Shown in pieces: positions 35,540 to 43,363 of a DNA stretch of 64,000 nt (positions are counted from its first letter, which is position 1; every line of letters starts with the position of its first letter). The stretch is from Pseudomonadota bacterium (GTDB lineage Bacteria; Pseudomonadota; Gammaproteobacteria; Burkholderiales; Ferrovaceae), in contig JAJZBQ010000004.1 in the NCBI GenBank assembly GCA_021798835.1, positions 144,718-208,717 of the forward strand, written 5' to 3'. Below the pieces are notes generated by a model. That model saw only the letters and a program-made list of their open reading frames with translations, did not search any database and was not told the origin of the DNA. The position numbers were made by a program, and so were the translations under genes.

Positions 35540-38500
35540 TTACCGTCCAACAGCCGAGCCACTGCTTCCTTCCGCTGCATTACCTGCGTCTTTGCCGCCG
35601 GACTCATTCTCGAAAGACTTGGCCCGCTCCGACGAAGCCCCGACTTCTTGTAGCCCGAGTCCGGTTTGAGTGTGAGAAATCAGAGTATTGGCCGCGTTTT
35701 CAAAAGCCGTTCCGAATGAAAGCTCTTTAGCCTGTTCCCGCTCAGACTGGGGCTGACCCTGGGCAGGCTGGGCTTGCTCAGGATGACCCTGCACCGGTTG
35801 CATCTGCTCAGGTTGTACCGGTTCCCGCCCAGACTGGGGCTGACTACGCTCGGGCTGACCCTGGGCAGGCTGAGTTTGCTCAGGATGACCCTGTACCGGT
35901 TGCGTCTGCTCAGGTTGAGCCGGTTCCAGACCAGACTGGGGTTGGCCACGCTCGGGCTGACCCTGGGCAGGCTGACCCTGGGCAGGCTGGGCTTGCTCAG
36001 GATGACCCTGCACCGGTTGCATCTGCTCAGGTTGTACCGGTTCCCGCCCAGACTGGGGTTGGTCACGCTCGGGCTGGCCCTGGGCAGGCTGAGTTTGCTC
36101 AGGACGACCCTGTACCGGTTGCGTCTGCTCAGGTTGGGCCGGTTCCAGACCAGACTGGGGTTGGCCACGCTCGGGCTGACCCTGGGCAGGCTGGGCTTGC
36201 TCAGGATGACCCTGCACCGGTTGCATCTGCTCAGGTTGTACCGGTTCCCGCCCAGACTGGGGTTGGTCACGCTCGGGCTGACCCTGGGCAGGCTGGGCTT
36301 GCTCAGGATGACCCTGCACCGGTTGCGTCTGCTCAGGACGACCTTGCACCGGTTGCGTCTGCTCAGGTTGTGCCGGTTCCAGCCCAGACTGGGGTTGACC
36401 ACGCTCGGACTGACCCTGGGTGGGCTTGTCCTGCACCGGCTGGCCCTGAGTAGGTTTGTCTTGTCCACGCCGATCTGGAACAAGTTGCGTTTGGTCTTGC
36501 CTTGGTCGATCTTGCTTCGGAAACTCTTTCTCCCTCCCAGCGCCCTCGGATAAGCCATCACGAACCTTGCCAAATGCCTGCGATATTTGACCCTGTTGCA
36601 CTTGAGGCTTTCCTACCATTTCCTTGGAGTCGCCAACCTTGCCAAAGCCTTTGTCATTCCCTGAGCCAACCAACAATTTGCCCACTTCTTTTGCCGCAGC
36701 AACGACCAACGATCCCGCCTGTTTGGCTACACCAGATTTGAGGCTATCTCTTGCAGCAGCGACCGCAGCCTCACGCTTGCTCATGCCTGATTTTTCATAA
36801 CCAGAAGCCTTTACGGACTCGTAGGCAGACTTTATTCCGTATGCCGCGATTTTTGCCGCCACTCCAAGCGCCAACTTGGCAGCGCCAGCAACCAATTTTG
36901 TCGCCTGAACAGCACCAAGTTCAACTGCGCCAACTTTCGTCCAACCGATAGTATGCTTTCCTGAGATGCTTGTTTGACGACGGTACGTATTCGACGAAGA
37001 AAAAAGACCACCTTTCGAGGTAACATAGGTTTGCTTCTTGCTCTGCTCGACCTTTTTGTCCCAGTCCTTTTTTGCCGCGTCCTTGGGGTTTGCAACCAGG
37101 CGATTTTTTGTAAACCCCTCGATCTTTCCATTCTTTGAAATGGCCGTACCAACAAATTTGTTGTTCTTGTCATAAACGCTTCTTGCCTGGGAGCCATCTT
37201 TCAATGTTCGGCTCTCACGCATTTTTCCGTGAACCTCGGCCCCGGCTGTTTTGAAAACAACTTCCTTTTCCAGCCCGGAATTCTTGAAACTTGAGCCGAG
37301 TGTCGGCCCTTTGTTGAAGTTGATCCCGGTTGTTCCATGGGCCTGCGCCCCAACCCTGTCAACCTTCAGCGTGTCCCGTTGTTCTTTACGATCCGGGGCC
37401 AAACCTTTTGACACACCCAGAACCTTGTCGCCTTTGACGACAAGTTGTGCCGTTTCCCCGCCCTTTGACTTTATCTCGTAAGCCTTCGCCCCATTGCCAA
37501 TATCCTTTTCTCGGCCTGTGCCCTGATAACTCTTTCCCTCAAAGGTGACCTTGCTACCGGATACTTCAATGGACTTGTGACCGATTACCGCACCATCCTG
37601 GGTTTTTGATACGCCAATATCTACCCCGTCCTTGGAGACCGCGTAGCCGACAGTACGATTCCCACTTTTCATCTCCTGAGAAACGGCTCCATCGGGTCGC
37701 TGGTGCTTTTCCCCGAGGTCATATTTCTTTTCACTTTGGAAACCTGAATCTTTCACAACGAGGTGTTCTTTTCCAGCATGCAGGCCAGAACCTTCCCTGC
37801 TGACCTCCTGCACGGACTTGAACCCCCGCGTTTCACCCTTGGCAACATCAGCATCACGGTCCCGACCAAAACCCGTTCCAGCCTTGATCGAATCTGAAAC
37901 CCCAACGGCATTACCCTGTTTGTCGTGAAAGGCGTAGGCTGTTTGCCCGCCTCCGCCCTGCAACTTGGAAACGGTTACCCCGCCAATCTCCTGTTTTCCC
38001 ACAACAGCCATTTCCTTGCCGTTCAAGGTGGCCTTATCCCCAGCCATATCCAATTTGTTGAACGGCTTGAAATCGGTCAGTTTCGTCTCCCCATTTTTGC
38101 CGACAAAAGCGCTTTGGGCCGTCCCTACGTCAACACCACCTCTCGAAACCAGGTACTGACTGAACTTACCATCGCTCCCCGATAAAGCCGTCAACTTCGT
38201 TCCGCCCGGCAAGTTCCTTTCAGCCCCTTTATCGTAGGTGAACTTGCCTTGCTCTTTCCACTCCCCGCTATTCGTCAATGAAACCTTTTCATGGAACGAC
38301 GAGGACAGGGTAACCTGCCCACCTATATGTTCAGCAGATGTGAGCGGTTCGGCGCGATTATTCGACAACTCCTTTGCCTTCCCAGCCTCAAGAGAATACT
38401 GTGTAGCCGAGTACAGGAAACCCGAATCCCTGTTTGGCTGTTCAGGACGCTGGGAGGAGGAAGCCTCTTTGCCCTTCAAGGCACCAAAGTCCACACCCAC

Positions 38501-39376
38501 CGCCTTGGCCGTTTCCAACCACCTCTCCTTCAACTCGGCACTACCCAGCCCGGATTTCTCCGGTCTCGTCTGCAAAGCAGCCACGGCATCCATTTTTGGC
38601 GATACGACCCCGCCCATCTCCTGAACACGATTATGAATAGCCTCGCTCCGACTGGAAAACGCCTGAGCGGCTTCCTTGGACACCCCATTGATCTCCGGGT
38701 GCGTACCGCCCTTCCCAGGCTCGTCACGGACAGAATAACCGGCTGCCTTCGCCTGGTCGGACAGTGACTTGTAGTATTCGGCCTTGATCTCGTTCTGGTT
38801 ATTAAAAAACTTGTTGGCGTGGATGGAGTAAGTCTTCCCGTTTGCCTCGGTCGCATTAAGCACAACAACGTGGGTGTGCGTATTCGGTTCGTCAGCCCGG
38901 CTTGTTTCATGCTTGAATGTGGCTGCCGCAATGTTCCCGGTGTCAACCTTGGAAGTTTCCCCATCTTTGGTCACCCTGGCCTGCACCATACCCTGAATCT
39001 TGTCCACGGCGGCGGCTACGGCTTTGTCGTGCATTTCTGATATTTTTGGATCGGCCAGACCAGCAACATCGAAACTTTTTGGCATGGCGAAAATAAATTC
39101 AAATCCGCTCCGATTTCCACCGCTGTCAGTTGGCCGTCCACCACCGGCCCCGAAAGATTCCCCGGTCGTTGGGTTATGTTTGTTCATGGCAATTCCAAAA
39201 TCGTGTGCCTTCACGCCACCGTCAAGCCCCATGGACTTTGCAAACTCACCCAGCCATTTGCTGTCCCGAATCTCGTTTTGCTCGGTACGGTCTTTCGCAA
39301 AATACCCACCGTCATTCTCAAAATAATGAGCCGTACCAGATCCACCAGAACCGCCAACAACGCGCATGAACGCCAT
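35540..39376 (-). CDS. MOBF-family relaxase without helicase domain
   Basis: Nicks oriT and pilots the strand. 1278 residues. Relaxase domain 1-260: candidate nucleophile tyrosines 18 and 25 (AHYFENDGGYFAKD), metal-binding His156, His167 and His169 (FKHETSR, NTHTHVVV), as in TrwC/TraI. The usual SF1 helicase domain is absent: no Walker A is seen. Residues 330-800 are repetitive beta-like sequence (many GKSYQGTGRE-type units), then a helical Ala-rich stretch and a Pro/Gln-rich repeat region (1000-1220). This architecture is unlike classical MOBF proteins. Confidence 0.85.
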   Translation of the reverse strand: MAFMRVVGGSGGSGTAHYFENDGGYFAKDRTEQNEIRDSKWLGEFAKSMGLDGGVKAHDFGIAMNKHNPTTGESFGAGGGRPTDSGGNRSGFEFIFAMPKSFDVAGLADPKISEMHDKAVAAAVDKIQGMVQARVTKDGETSKVDTGNIAAATFKHETSRADEPNTHTHVVVLNATEANGKTYSIHANKFFNNQNEIKAEYYKSLSDQAKAAGYSVRDEPGKGGTHPEINGVSKEAAQAFSSRSEAIHNRVQEMGGVVSPKMDAVAALQTRPEKSGLGSAELKERWLETAKAVGVDFGALKGKEASSSQRPEQPNRDSGFLYSATQYSLEAGKAKELSNNRAEPLTSAEHIGGQVTLSSSFHEKVSLTNSGEWKEQGKFTYDKGAERNLPGGTKLTALSGSDGKFSQYLVSRGGVDVGTAQSAFVGKNGETKLTDFKPFNKLDMAGDKATLNGKEMAVVGKQEIGGVTVSKLQGGGGQTAYAFHDKQGNAVGVSDSIKAGTGFGRDRDADVAKGETRGFKSVQEVSREGSGLHAGKEHLVVKDSGFQSEKKYDLGEKHQRPDGAVSQEMKSGNRTVGYAVSKDGVDIGVSKTQDGAVIGHKSIEVSGSKVTFEGKSYQGTGREKDIGNGAKAYEIKSKGGETAQLVVKGDKVLGVSKGLAPDRKEQRDTLKVDRVGAQAHGTTGINFNKGPTLGSSFKNSGLEKEVVFKTAGAEVHGKMRESRTLKDGSQARSVYDKNNKFVGTAISKNGKIEGFTKNRLVANPKDAAKKDWDKKVEQSKKQTYVTSKGGLFSSSNTYRRQTSISGKHTIGWTKVGAVELGAVQATKLVAGAAKLALGVAAKIAAYGIKSAYESVKASGYEKSGMSKREAAVAAARDSLKSGVAKQAGSLVVAAAKEVGKLLVGSGNDKGFGKVGDSKEMVGKPQVQQGQISQAFGKVRDGLSEGAGREKEFPKQDRPRQDQTQLVPDRRGQDKPTQGQPVQDKPTQGQSERGQPQSGLEPAQPEQTQPVQGRPEQTQPVQGHPEQAQPAQGQPERDQPQSGREPVQPEQMQPVQGHPEQAQPAQGQPERGQPQSGLEPAQPEQTQPVQGRPEQTQPAQGQPERDQPQSGREPVQPEQMQPVQGHPEQAQPAQGQPAQGQPERGQPQSGLEPAQPEQTQPVQGHPEQTQPAQGQPERSQPQSGREPVQPEQMQPVQGHPEQAQPAQGQPQSEREQAKELSFGTAFENAANTLISHTQTGLGLQEVGASSERAKSFENESGGKDAGNAAEGSSGSAVGR
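35755..36440 (-). repeat. Pro/Gln-rich tandem repeats inside the relaxase gene
   Basis: About six degenerate units of roughly 115 bp, alternating two types: SGLEPAQPEQTQPVQG and SGREPVQPEQMQPVQG, separated by QAQPAQGQPER. The high DNA identity between units suggests recent expansion or frequent length change. Opposite-strand open frames here are mirror artefacts of the repeat. Confidence 0.85.
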
Positions 39377-39391
39377 GACAAAGCCCCCAAC

Positions 39392-39718
39392 TTATGACAA
39401 AAAGGAGTTGAGAGCGGCGGTCGCTTCGTCTTCGACTTCGGCCCAGGCACCAGGCTTGACACTTATGATTTTTTGCAAAGCAGAGCGGCATACAAGGAGG
39501 TTCGACAGCAACACCATGCCGATGTTTTCCTGTGCCTCGCCAACCCCACGAATCGCGGATTCAATAGCGGCAATCTGCGGATCACGCTCTCTAACGTGGC
39601 CCAACTCGCGCTGCAAAGCGTTCTCAACAAAATCCGTTATGGTGATGCCTTTGTCCTTCGCAACACCACGCACCTTCTTTTCAATTTGATCATCGATCCT
39701 CATAGATACTTGGCCCAT
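39392..39718 (-). CDS. relaxosome accessory protein, ribbon-helix-helix-like
   Basis: 108 residues from ATG 39718 (MGQVSMRIDDQIEKKV). The start is a ribbon-helix-helix pattern (VSMRIDDQIEKKVRGVAKDK, then GITITDFVENAL), followed by a helical tail, as in TraY/TrwA/MbeC-type proteins that bind oriT. It lies 15 bp upstream of the relaxase gene and downstream of the candidate oriT, all on one transcript from box 7. Confidence 0.75.
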   Translation of the reverse strand: MGQVSMRIDDQIEKKVRGVAKDKGITITDFVENALQRELGHVRERDPQIAAIESAIRGVGEAQENIGMVLLSNLLVCRSALQKIISVKPGAWAEVEDEATAALNSFLS

Positions 39719-39763
39719 TTTTAACTCCTTGACTAACGAAAAATAGAAAAACCCATGCAATAC

Positions 39764-39781
39764 GATGGCTGCCTGCGAAAT
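39764..39781 (-). promoter_or_regulatory. transfer-regulon box 7 (ATTTCGC-N7-CATC)
   Basis: ATTTCGC (39781-39775), seven bases, CATC (39767-39764), then GTATTGC; upstream of the accessory and relaxase genes. Confidence 0.75.
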
Positions 39782-39811
39782 TTTCTACATTTCACAAAAA
39801 AACAATTGGAT

Positions 39812-39925
39812 ATGCGGAGCCCCGCATTTCTCCGCGAAGCGGTTCCGCGCAGCGGTTAGATACCTGAGAAGGGCGAAACACCAAGCAGGGCGGGCCTTAC
39901 GGAGCAACCCGGAGGGTTGCGTAAG
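39812..39925. other. candidate origin of transfer (oriT)
   Basis: Between the relaxase operon and divergent plus-strand genes lie a 6-bp inverted repeat ATGCGG/CCGCAT (39812-39827), a 13-bp direct repeat CCGCG(A/C)AGCGGTT (39832-39844 and 39845-39857), and a second inverted repeat CTTACG-gag-CAACCC-gga-GGGTTG-CGTAAG (39896-39925) followed by TGTTCATG. Position and structure fit oriT; the nick site is not identified. Confidence 0.55.
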
Positions 39926-39953
39926 TGTTCATGAATCCTGAGCATATCAACTG

Positions 39954-39967
39954 TGTCGAATTCGACA
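39954..39967. promoter_or_regulatory. 14-bp perfect palindrome, possible operator
   Basis: TGTCGAATTCGACA upstream of the outer-membrane protein gene at 40124 and beside the candidate oriT. Typical size for a dimeric repressor site; the binding protein is unknown. Confidence 0.45.
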
Positions 39968-40123
39968 ATATTTTTCAGGTCGGTTTTGGTTGTTTGTGGT
40001 TTAGAATTTGGTTAGACTACCGCATTTCATATTTCATGGAATACCAGTCCATTGAACGGAAATCAGTTGAATGTGTAGTAAAACCGCGCCGGACGGTTTC
40101 CGGGGACAATGAGAGGTTAGGTA

Positions 40124-40642
40124 ATGAAAAGCTCCATCAAGCAACTCACCTTGGCTGCCGTGCTGTCGCTGGCTGCCGCATCTGCCATGGCCGACATGAA
40201 CGCTGCAACCGATACCTATGTGGGCGGTGATCTGGGTCGCGCCAATGCCACCGGCATCGGCAATTCCGGTACGGCCTTTGGTGCCTTCGTCGGTCAGGAA
40301 TGGAATCGCTCGTTCGGTGTCGAACTGGGTTACAACCATTTCCCCAGCGCCAACGGCGTCAGCATCTATTCTGTCAGCGTCACCGGTTTTGACACCCTGT
40401 ACTTCGACAACGCCAAGACCATCGGTGCGGTAGGTGAACTGGGTGGGAATTACTCGAATGTCTCTGGTTATGGCACGGGCGTGTCCGGGGTTGCCTTTTC
40501 TTTCGGGGCTGGTCTGCGCTACAACTTGGACAAGAATGTTGAAGGCCGTCTGATGTATGTTCGCAACGACCTGGCCAACAACACCTACTACTCACAAAAC
40601 GCCGAGAATCTTATTACACTGGGCGTCGCCTATCATTTCTAA
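40124..40642 (+). CDS. small outer-membrane beta-barrel protein
   Basis: 172 residues, signal peptide MKSSIKQLTLAAVLSLAAAS ending AMA, then about eight amphipathic strands (TYVGGDLGRA, SFGVELGYNHF, TIGAVGELGGNY, FSFGAGLRYNL, EGRLMYVRND) and a terminal Phe (LGVAYHF), as in OmpA-like or opacity-type barrels. Function unknown; could affect recipient recognition or surface exclusion, which is speculation from its place beside oriT. Not preceded by the transfer box. Confidence 0.78.
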   Translation: MKSSIKQLTLAAVLSLAAASAMADMNAATDTYVGGDLGRANATGIGNSGTAFGAFVGQEWNRSFGVELGYNHFPSANGVSIYSVSVTGFDTLYFDNAKTIGAVGELGGNYSNVSGYGTGVSGVAFSFGAGLRYNLDKNVEGRLMYVRNDLANNTYYSQNAENLITLGVAYHF

Positions 40643-40670
40643 GGCGCTTGGTCGTTGCCTGGATAACAAG

Positions 40671-40695
40671 CCCATGCCTGATGGCGTGGGTTTTT
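40671..40695 (+). terminator. terminator after the beta-barrel gene
   Basis: CCCATGCC and GGCGTGGG (one wobble) around TGAT, followed by five T. Confidence 0.7.
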
Positions 40696-40722
40696 AAGAA
40701 CAAGGAAAACAAAGGAAGAAAA

Positions 40723-41343
40723 ATGTTCAAAAAAGCAATCGTATTGTCAGCACTTGCCGCCACCGTCATGCTCGCTGGGTGTGCGCCTACTGATTTCGTT
40801 CAGCCGGACGCGCAAAAAATCGCAGTTGGGAAATCGACATGGCAAGATGTTCTTGCTGTATCAGATAACGACCACAAACCAGGCGACTCGACATTTATCG
40901 ACAATGATTCTGGAAAAACCATTCGAGTTATGTCATTCGTGTACTCGAAGGGGGCGGATTTTGTTGGAATGACTATTCAGCGCCACACCCAGTATTATTT
41001 TTTCAACAACAACATCTTGATTGGCCAACTTTATGACAGCACCTTTGACAAGGATTCCACTGATTTCGATGAAAGCAAGGCATCGCAAATCAAAGAAGGT
41101 GTGACAAACAAGAGTCAGGTTGTTGCCCTCATGGGCAACCCAGCCGGAAACGCCATTTATCCCATGGCCAAAAAACCTGGTGATACTGAGTTGATATACC
41201 AGTATTCGCATGCACGGCTGGCCGGTGTGTTCACGACAACGGAAACGAAATCTTTCAATGTTTCGTTTGACTCCAACGGGATTGTTGACCGTGTTCAGTT
41301 CAACGATGGTCGTGGTTATGGATTCGCTGCCAGCAGCCGGTAA
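40723..41343 (+). CDS. lipoprotein with BamE/SmpA-like repeats
   Basis: 206 residues from ATG 40723 behind AAAGGAAGAAA. The signal MFKKAIVLSALAATVMLAGC has lipidated Cys20. Two segments resemble the BamE/OmlA fold: IAVGKSTWQDVLAV and IKEGVTNKSQVVALMGNPAG, each followed by beta strands. Probably outer-membrane anchored. Next to the barrel gene, so the pair may act together; unproven. Confidence 0.75.
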   Translation: MFKKAIVLSALAATVMLAGCAPTDFVQPDAQKIAVGKSTWQDVLAVSDNDHKPGDSTFIDNDSGKTIRVMSFVYSKGADFVGMTIQRHTQYYFFNNNILIGQLYDSTFDKDSTDFDESKASQIKEGVTNKSQVVALMGNPAGNAIYPMAKKPGDTELIYQYSHARLAGVFTTTETKSFNVSFDSNGIVDRVQFNDGRGYGFAASSR

Positions 41344-41360
41344 ACTCCACCTTGTTTTGG

Positions 41361-41396
41361 CCTGGTTGCTTATCACGGCAACCAGGGTGGCTTTTC
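41361..41396 (+). terminator. terminator after the BamE-like lipoprotein gene
   Basis: CCTGGTTGC and GCAACCAGG form a 9-bp stem, followed by GTGGCTTTTCTTT. Confidence 0.7.
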
Positions 41397-41463
41397 TTTC
41401 CCTATTGTCCCCTCCTCCAATCCTGTTCAGCCCCCCTACCTTCGAGAGTTCTGGCGTATCTGG

Positions 41464-41469
41464 TACAAT
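41464..41469 (+). promoter_or_regulatory. extended -10 promoter, probably leaderless
   Basis: TGGTACAAT (extended -10 TGn plus TACAAT at 41464-41469) ends six bases before the ATG at 41476, so the expected transcription start is the A of the start codon. Confidence 0.45.
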
Positions 41470-41475
41470 CCACGC

Positions 41476-41607
41476 ATGATGAACATCGACATCGCCGAAA
41501 TCAGGACTACAATATCCGGCATCAAATCGGAGATACGCACCATCAACCTGATGCTTGCCGTGATCACGGCAGGTATTGCATTGCTCGTCGTCGCCTCATA
41601 TTTCTAG
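41476..41607 (+). CDS. small membrane protein
   Basis: 43 residues, MMNIDIAEIRTTISGIKSEI then a hydrophobic span NLMLAVITAGIALLVVASYF to the end. An amphipathic helix plus a single tail anchor. No ribosome site precedes the ATG, fitting the leaderless promoter. Similar in size to four other single-span proteins in the element. Function unknown. Confidence 0.55.
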   Translation: MMNIDIAEIRTTISGIKSEIRTINLMLAVITAGIALLVVASYF

Positions 41608-41652
41608 GGTGGCTGGTCAAAGAAGCCCCTACTTGGCCATGATTCGGTGCGA

Positions 41653-41844
41653 TTACTCGACCGGGCTATCTGATGTGCCGGGCTGAATCATTTTTTTGAG
41701 CAGTGAATCAAGATGTTCCGGCGTTTCGATCCCGTGCTGCTTCAGCATTTTCACCATTTTCGCTTCGGATTTTTCCCGAAGTTGATTGATCTTGTTTTCA
41801 ATCCTGCGTTTGCGTTCAAACAGTGCGTCGATGCTCGATGTCAT
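41653..41844 (-). CDS. small coiled-coil protein
   Basis: 63 residues from ATG 41844 (MTSSIDALFERKRRIENKIN), almost all helical with heptad-like spacing, then KQHGIETPEHLDSLLKKM. Resembles in size and charge the small TraD-type accessory proteins of mobilisable plasmids, but the match is weak. Its promoter would lie in the CTTATTAA repeat region, which may control it. Confidence 0.55.
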   Translation of the reverse strand: MTSSIDALFERKRRIENKINQLREKSEAKMVKMLKQHGIETPEHLDSLLKKMIQPGTSDSPVE

Positions 41845-41876
41845 GTTGTTACTCCTTGTTCGTATCGTCCAGATCA

Positions 41877-42090
41877 CTTATTAAGTTCATGTTCGTGTAT
41901 CCTGTTGTTTACGCTTCAAAATTCATGGTTTATGAAAAAAATTAATAACTTTTGGTTGCTTTCGAGCGATTTTTGGCTTTTTTCCAACAAAACTTATTAA
42001 CTTCTTCAGACAATCTCTTAACGGATTGATTTTGGTTGATTTTATAGATCGCAAAGTTAATAAGTACCGACACTTATTAACTTCCTCAGA
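41877..42090. repeat. AT-rich region with CTTATTAA repeats, candidate replication or control region
   Basis: CTTATTAA occurs at 41877-41884, 41993-42000, 42073-42080 and inverted at 42057-42064; TTAATAA also at 41942-41948. The copies at 41993 and 42073 extend to CTTATTAACTTC(T/C)TCAGA, 18 bases. The segment is much richer in A and T than its surroundings. It could be an iteron origin, or operators for the XRE regulator at 42587. Confidence 0.55.
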
Positions 42091-42291
42091 TCAGTAACAG
42101 TAGTGGAAACCGCCCTGGTTGTCGGTCGGGCCTTCTGTGCAGGCTGTTTCTGGCACCTCTCCTGCATGGTCATACCACGTCCCACCCGCGACTGGCTCTA
42201 CGGCTGATTTTGATGCGTTTTGAGCGACATTCGCCACTCCAGACTGAACTGAGGGCGGTTCCAGATAAAAACGCGCTATAGGCGCTTCCAT
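42091..42291 (-). CDS. possible frame-shifted C-terminal part of the 42170-42559 protein
   Basis: This frame reads MEAPIARFYLEPPSVQSG and ends with two Cys (ACTEGPTD, HYCY), plausible for an exported protein. It overlaps, in +1, the less plausible C-terminus of the preceding frame (SKRIKISRRASRGW). I infer either one gene with a frameshift near 42290 (GGGAAAG) or a coupled overlapping gene. Confidence 0.35.
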   Translation of the reverse strand: MEAPIARFYLEPPSVQSGVANVAQNASKSAVEPVAGGTWYDHAGEVPETACTEGPTDNQGGFHYCY

Positions 42292-42559
42292 AGGCTTTCC
42301 CGCCCATGTTATTTTTTACCCCGGCCATCGCCGCACCCAACTGAGGCTGAATTGCCTGCCAAACGGCCTTGTACATCCCGGCAAACACCCCGTAAGCAAC
42401 ATGCGCTGCCTCCATCCCAACCGCTGCGGCTTGTCCTCCCACAACTGCGGCAGAGGCAACGGTAGGGGCCGCCACGCCAGATGACACCACACCATGACCA
42501 CCAGCATGGCCACCCAACATAAACCAGGCCAACACCCCGGCTATCGTCAATTTGTACAC
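42170..42559 (-). CDS. exported or membrane protein of unknown function
   Basis: About 130 residues from GTG 42559, behind GGGAGGGGC. The start VYKLTIAGVLAWFMLGG is a signal-like segment, then an Ala/Gly/Val-rich stretch (VASAAVVGGQAAAVGMEAAH). After NNMGGKAYGSA the sequence becomes basic and unlikely; a +1 shift continues into the frame ending at 42091. Located just downstream of the XRE regulator gene in the same direction. Confidence 0.5.
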   Translation of the reverse strand: MYKLTIAGVLAWFMLGGHAGGHGVVSSGVAAPTVASAAVVGGQAAAVGMEAAHVAYGVFAGMYKAVWQAIQPQLGAAMAGVKNNMGGKAYGSAYSAFLSGTALSSVWSGECRSKRIKISRRASRGWDVV

Positions 42560-42586
42560 GCCCCTCCCTCCCAACCTAACCTGTAT

Positions 42587-43051
42587 TTATAGCGAAGCCT
42601 GCTGGTCACCCGACTTGCCAGACGCAAAAATCTTGTGGCCGCTGGCATCCTCGTAAAGCAAACCAACCAACATTTTGACCTCTTGAGGAATCCGTTCCCA
42701 ATCTGCATCGTTTGGCACATAACCAACCCAACGCGGATCAAGCAGCATCAATTCACGCGCACGAGTAAGTTTCTGCGGTAAGGTCTGCTCTGACGAAAAA
42801 TCAGACAACTCCATGATCCCGCTCATCAAGAAAACCTGAGCCGGTGGAATTCCGAGGTAATCAGCGATTCGCCGGTGCACGCGGAGGGAGAATCCATTGG
42901 TCGGACGAAGCCCCCGGAAAATTTGGGAGATGTACGACTGGGAGACATGCAGCAGTTTCGCCAGATCGGCAACAAAGAGGCCATCGCGCTCCATTTTTGA
43001 ACCCAACATCTTGACAAGGGCATTTTCCTGTCTAAATTCGCTTGATTTCAC
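42587..43051 (-). CDS. XRE-family HTH transcriptional regulator
   Basis: 154 residues from GTG 43051, which follows AAGGAG; the longer open frame to 43186 runs through box 8. Helix-turn-helix: FVADLAKLLHVSQSYISQIF then RGLRPTNGFSLRV and ADYLGIPPAQVF. The C-terminal domain is unassigned. Its own promoter carries box 8, so it is both a member of the transfer regulon and the best local candidate for its regulator (autoregulation). That link is inference. Confidence 0.78.
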   Translation of the reverse strand: MKSSEFRQENALVKMLGSKMERDGLFVADLAKLLHVSQSYISQIFRGLRPTNGFSLRVHRRIADYLGIPPAQVFLMSGIMELSDFSSEQTLPQKLTRARELMLLDPRWVGYVPNDADWERIPQEVKMLVGLLYEDASGHKIFASGKSGDQQASL

Positions 43052-43081
43052 AACAATCTCCTTATAGTGGTGACAGTAATA

Positions 43082-43099
43082 GATGCGACAGCGCGAAAT
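43082..43099 (-). promoter_or_regulatory. transfer-regulon box 8 (ATTTCGC-N7-CATC)
   Basis: ATTTCGC (43099-43093), seven bases, CATC (43085-43082), then TATTACTG; upstream of the XRE regulator gene and decisive for its start at 43051. Confidence 0.75.
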
Positions 43100-43347
43100 C
43101 TGGCCGGAAAAAGGGTAGGTGTCTGGAACACTCAGGAAGAGGCCGAAGTGGGCGCGATGACGGCCTGAAACGCTGGACAGCATCAAATGGTTTCTGATAC
43201 CCCCAGGGGGGCACAGAGGGATTCATGGCGGCGAGCATCCGCAGCCTGGCACCGGAAGTCATACCACGCCGAACCCCTGCGATCCGACCCCTCCTCCGGT
43301 TTCAGCACAACGGTTGGCGAGCCTGCCATACCTGACGTTCTGAGGTG

Positions 43348-43356
43348 TGCTAGACT
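43348..43356 (+). promoter_or_regulatory. extended -10 promoter, probably leaderless
   Basis: TGCTAGACT (TGn plus TAGACT at 43351-43356) ends seven bases before the ATG at 43364, so the transcript would start at or one base before the start codon. No ribosome site precedes the ATG. Confidence 0.45.
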
Positions 43357-43363
43357 TTGCCCC

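Noticed and set aside
35755..36553. Long open frame on the plus strand (about 260 codons, Leu/Arg-rich) opposite the relaxase
   Set aside because: It mirrors the Pro/Gln repeat of the relaxase; composition is repetitive and it has no start or domain features of a real gene.
39896..39940. Similarity of the oriT repeat and following GTAAGTG to the RSF1010-type nick region
   Set aside because: The relaxase is MOBF, not MOBQ, and only a short word matches; kept as a general oriT candidate without nick assignment.
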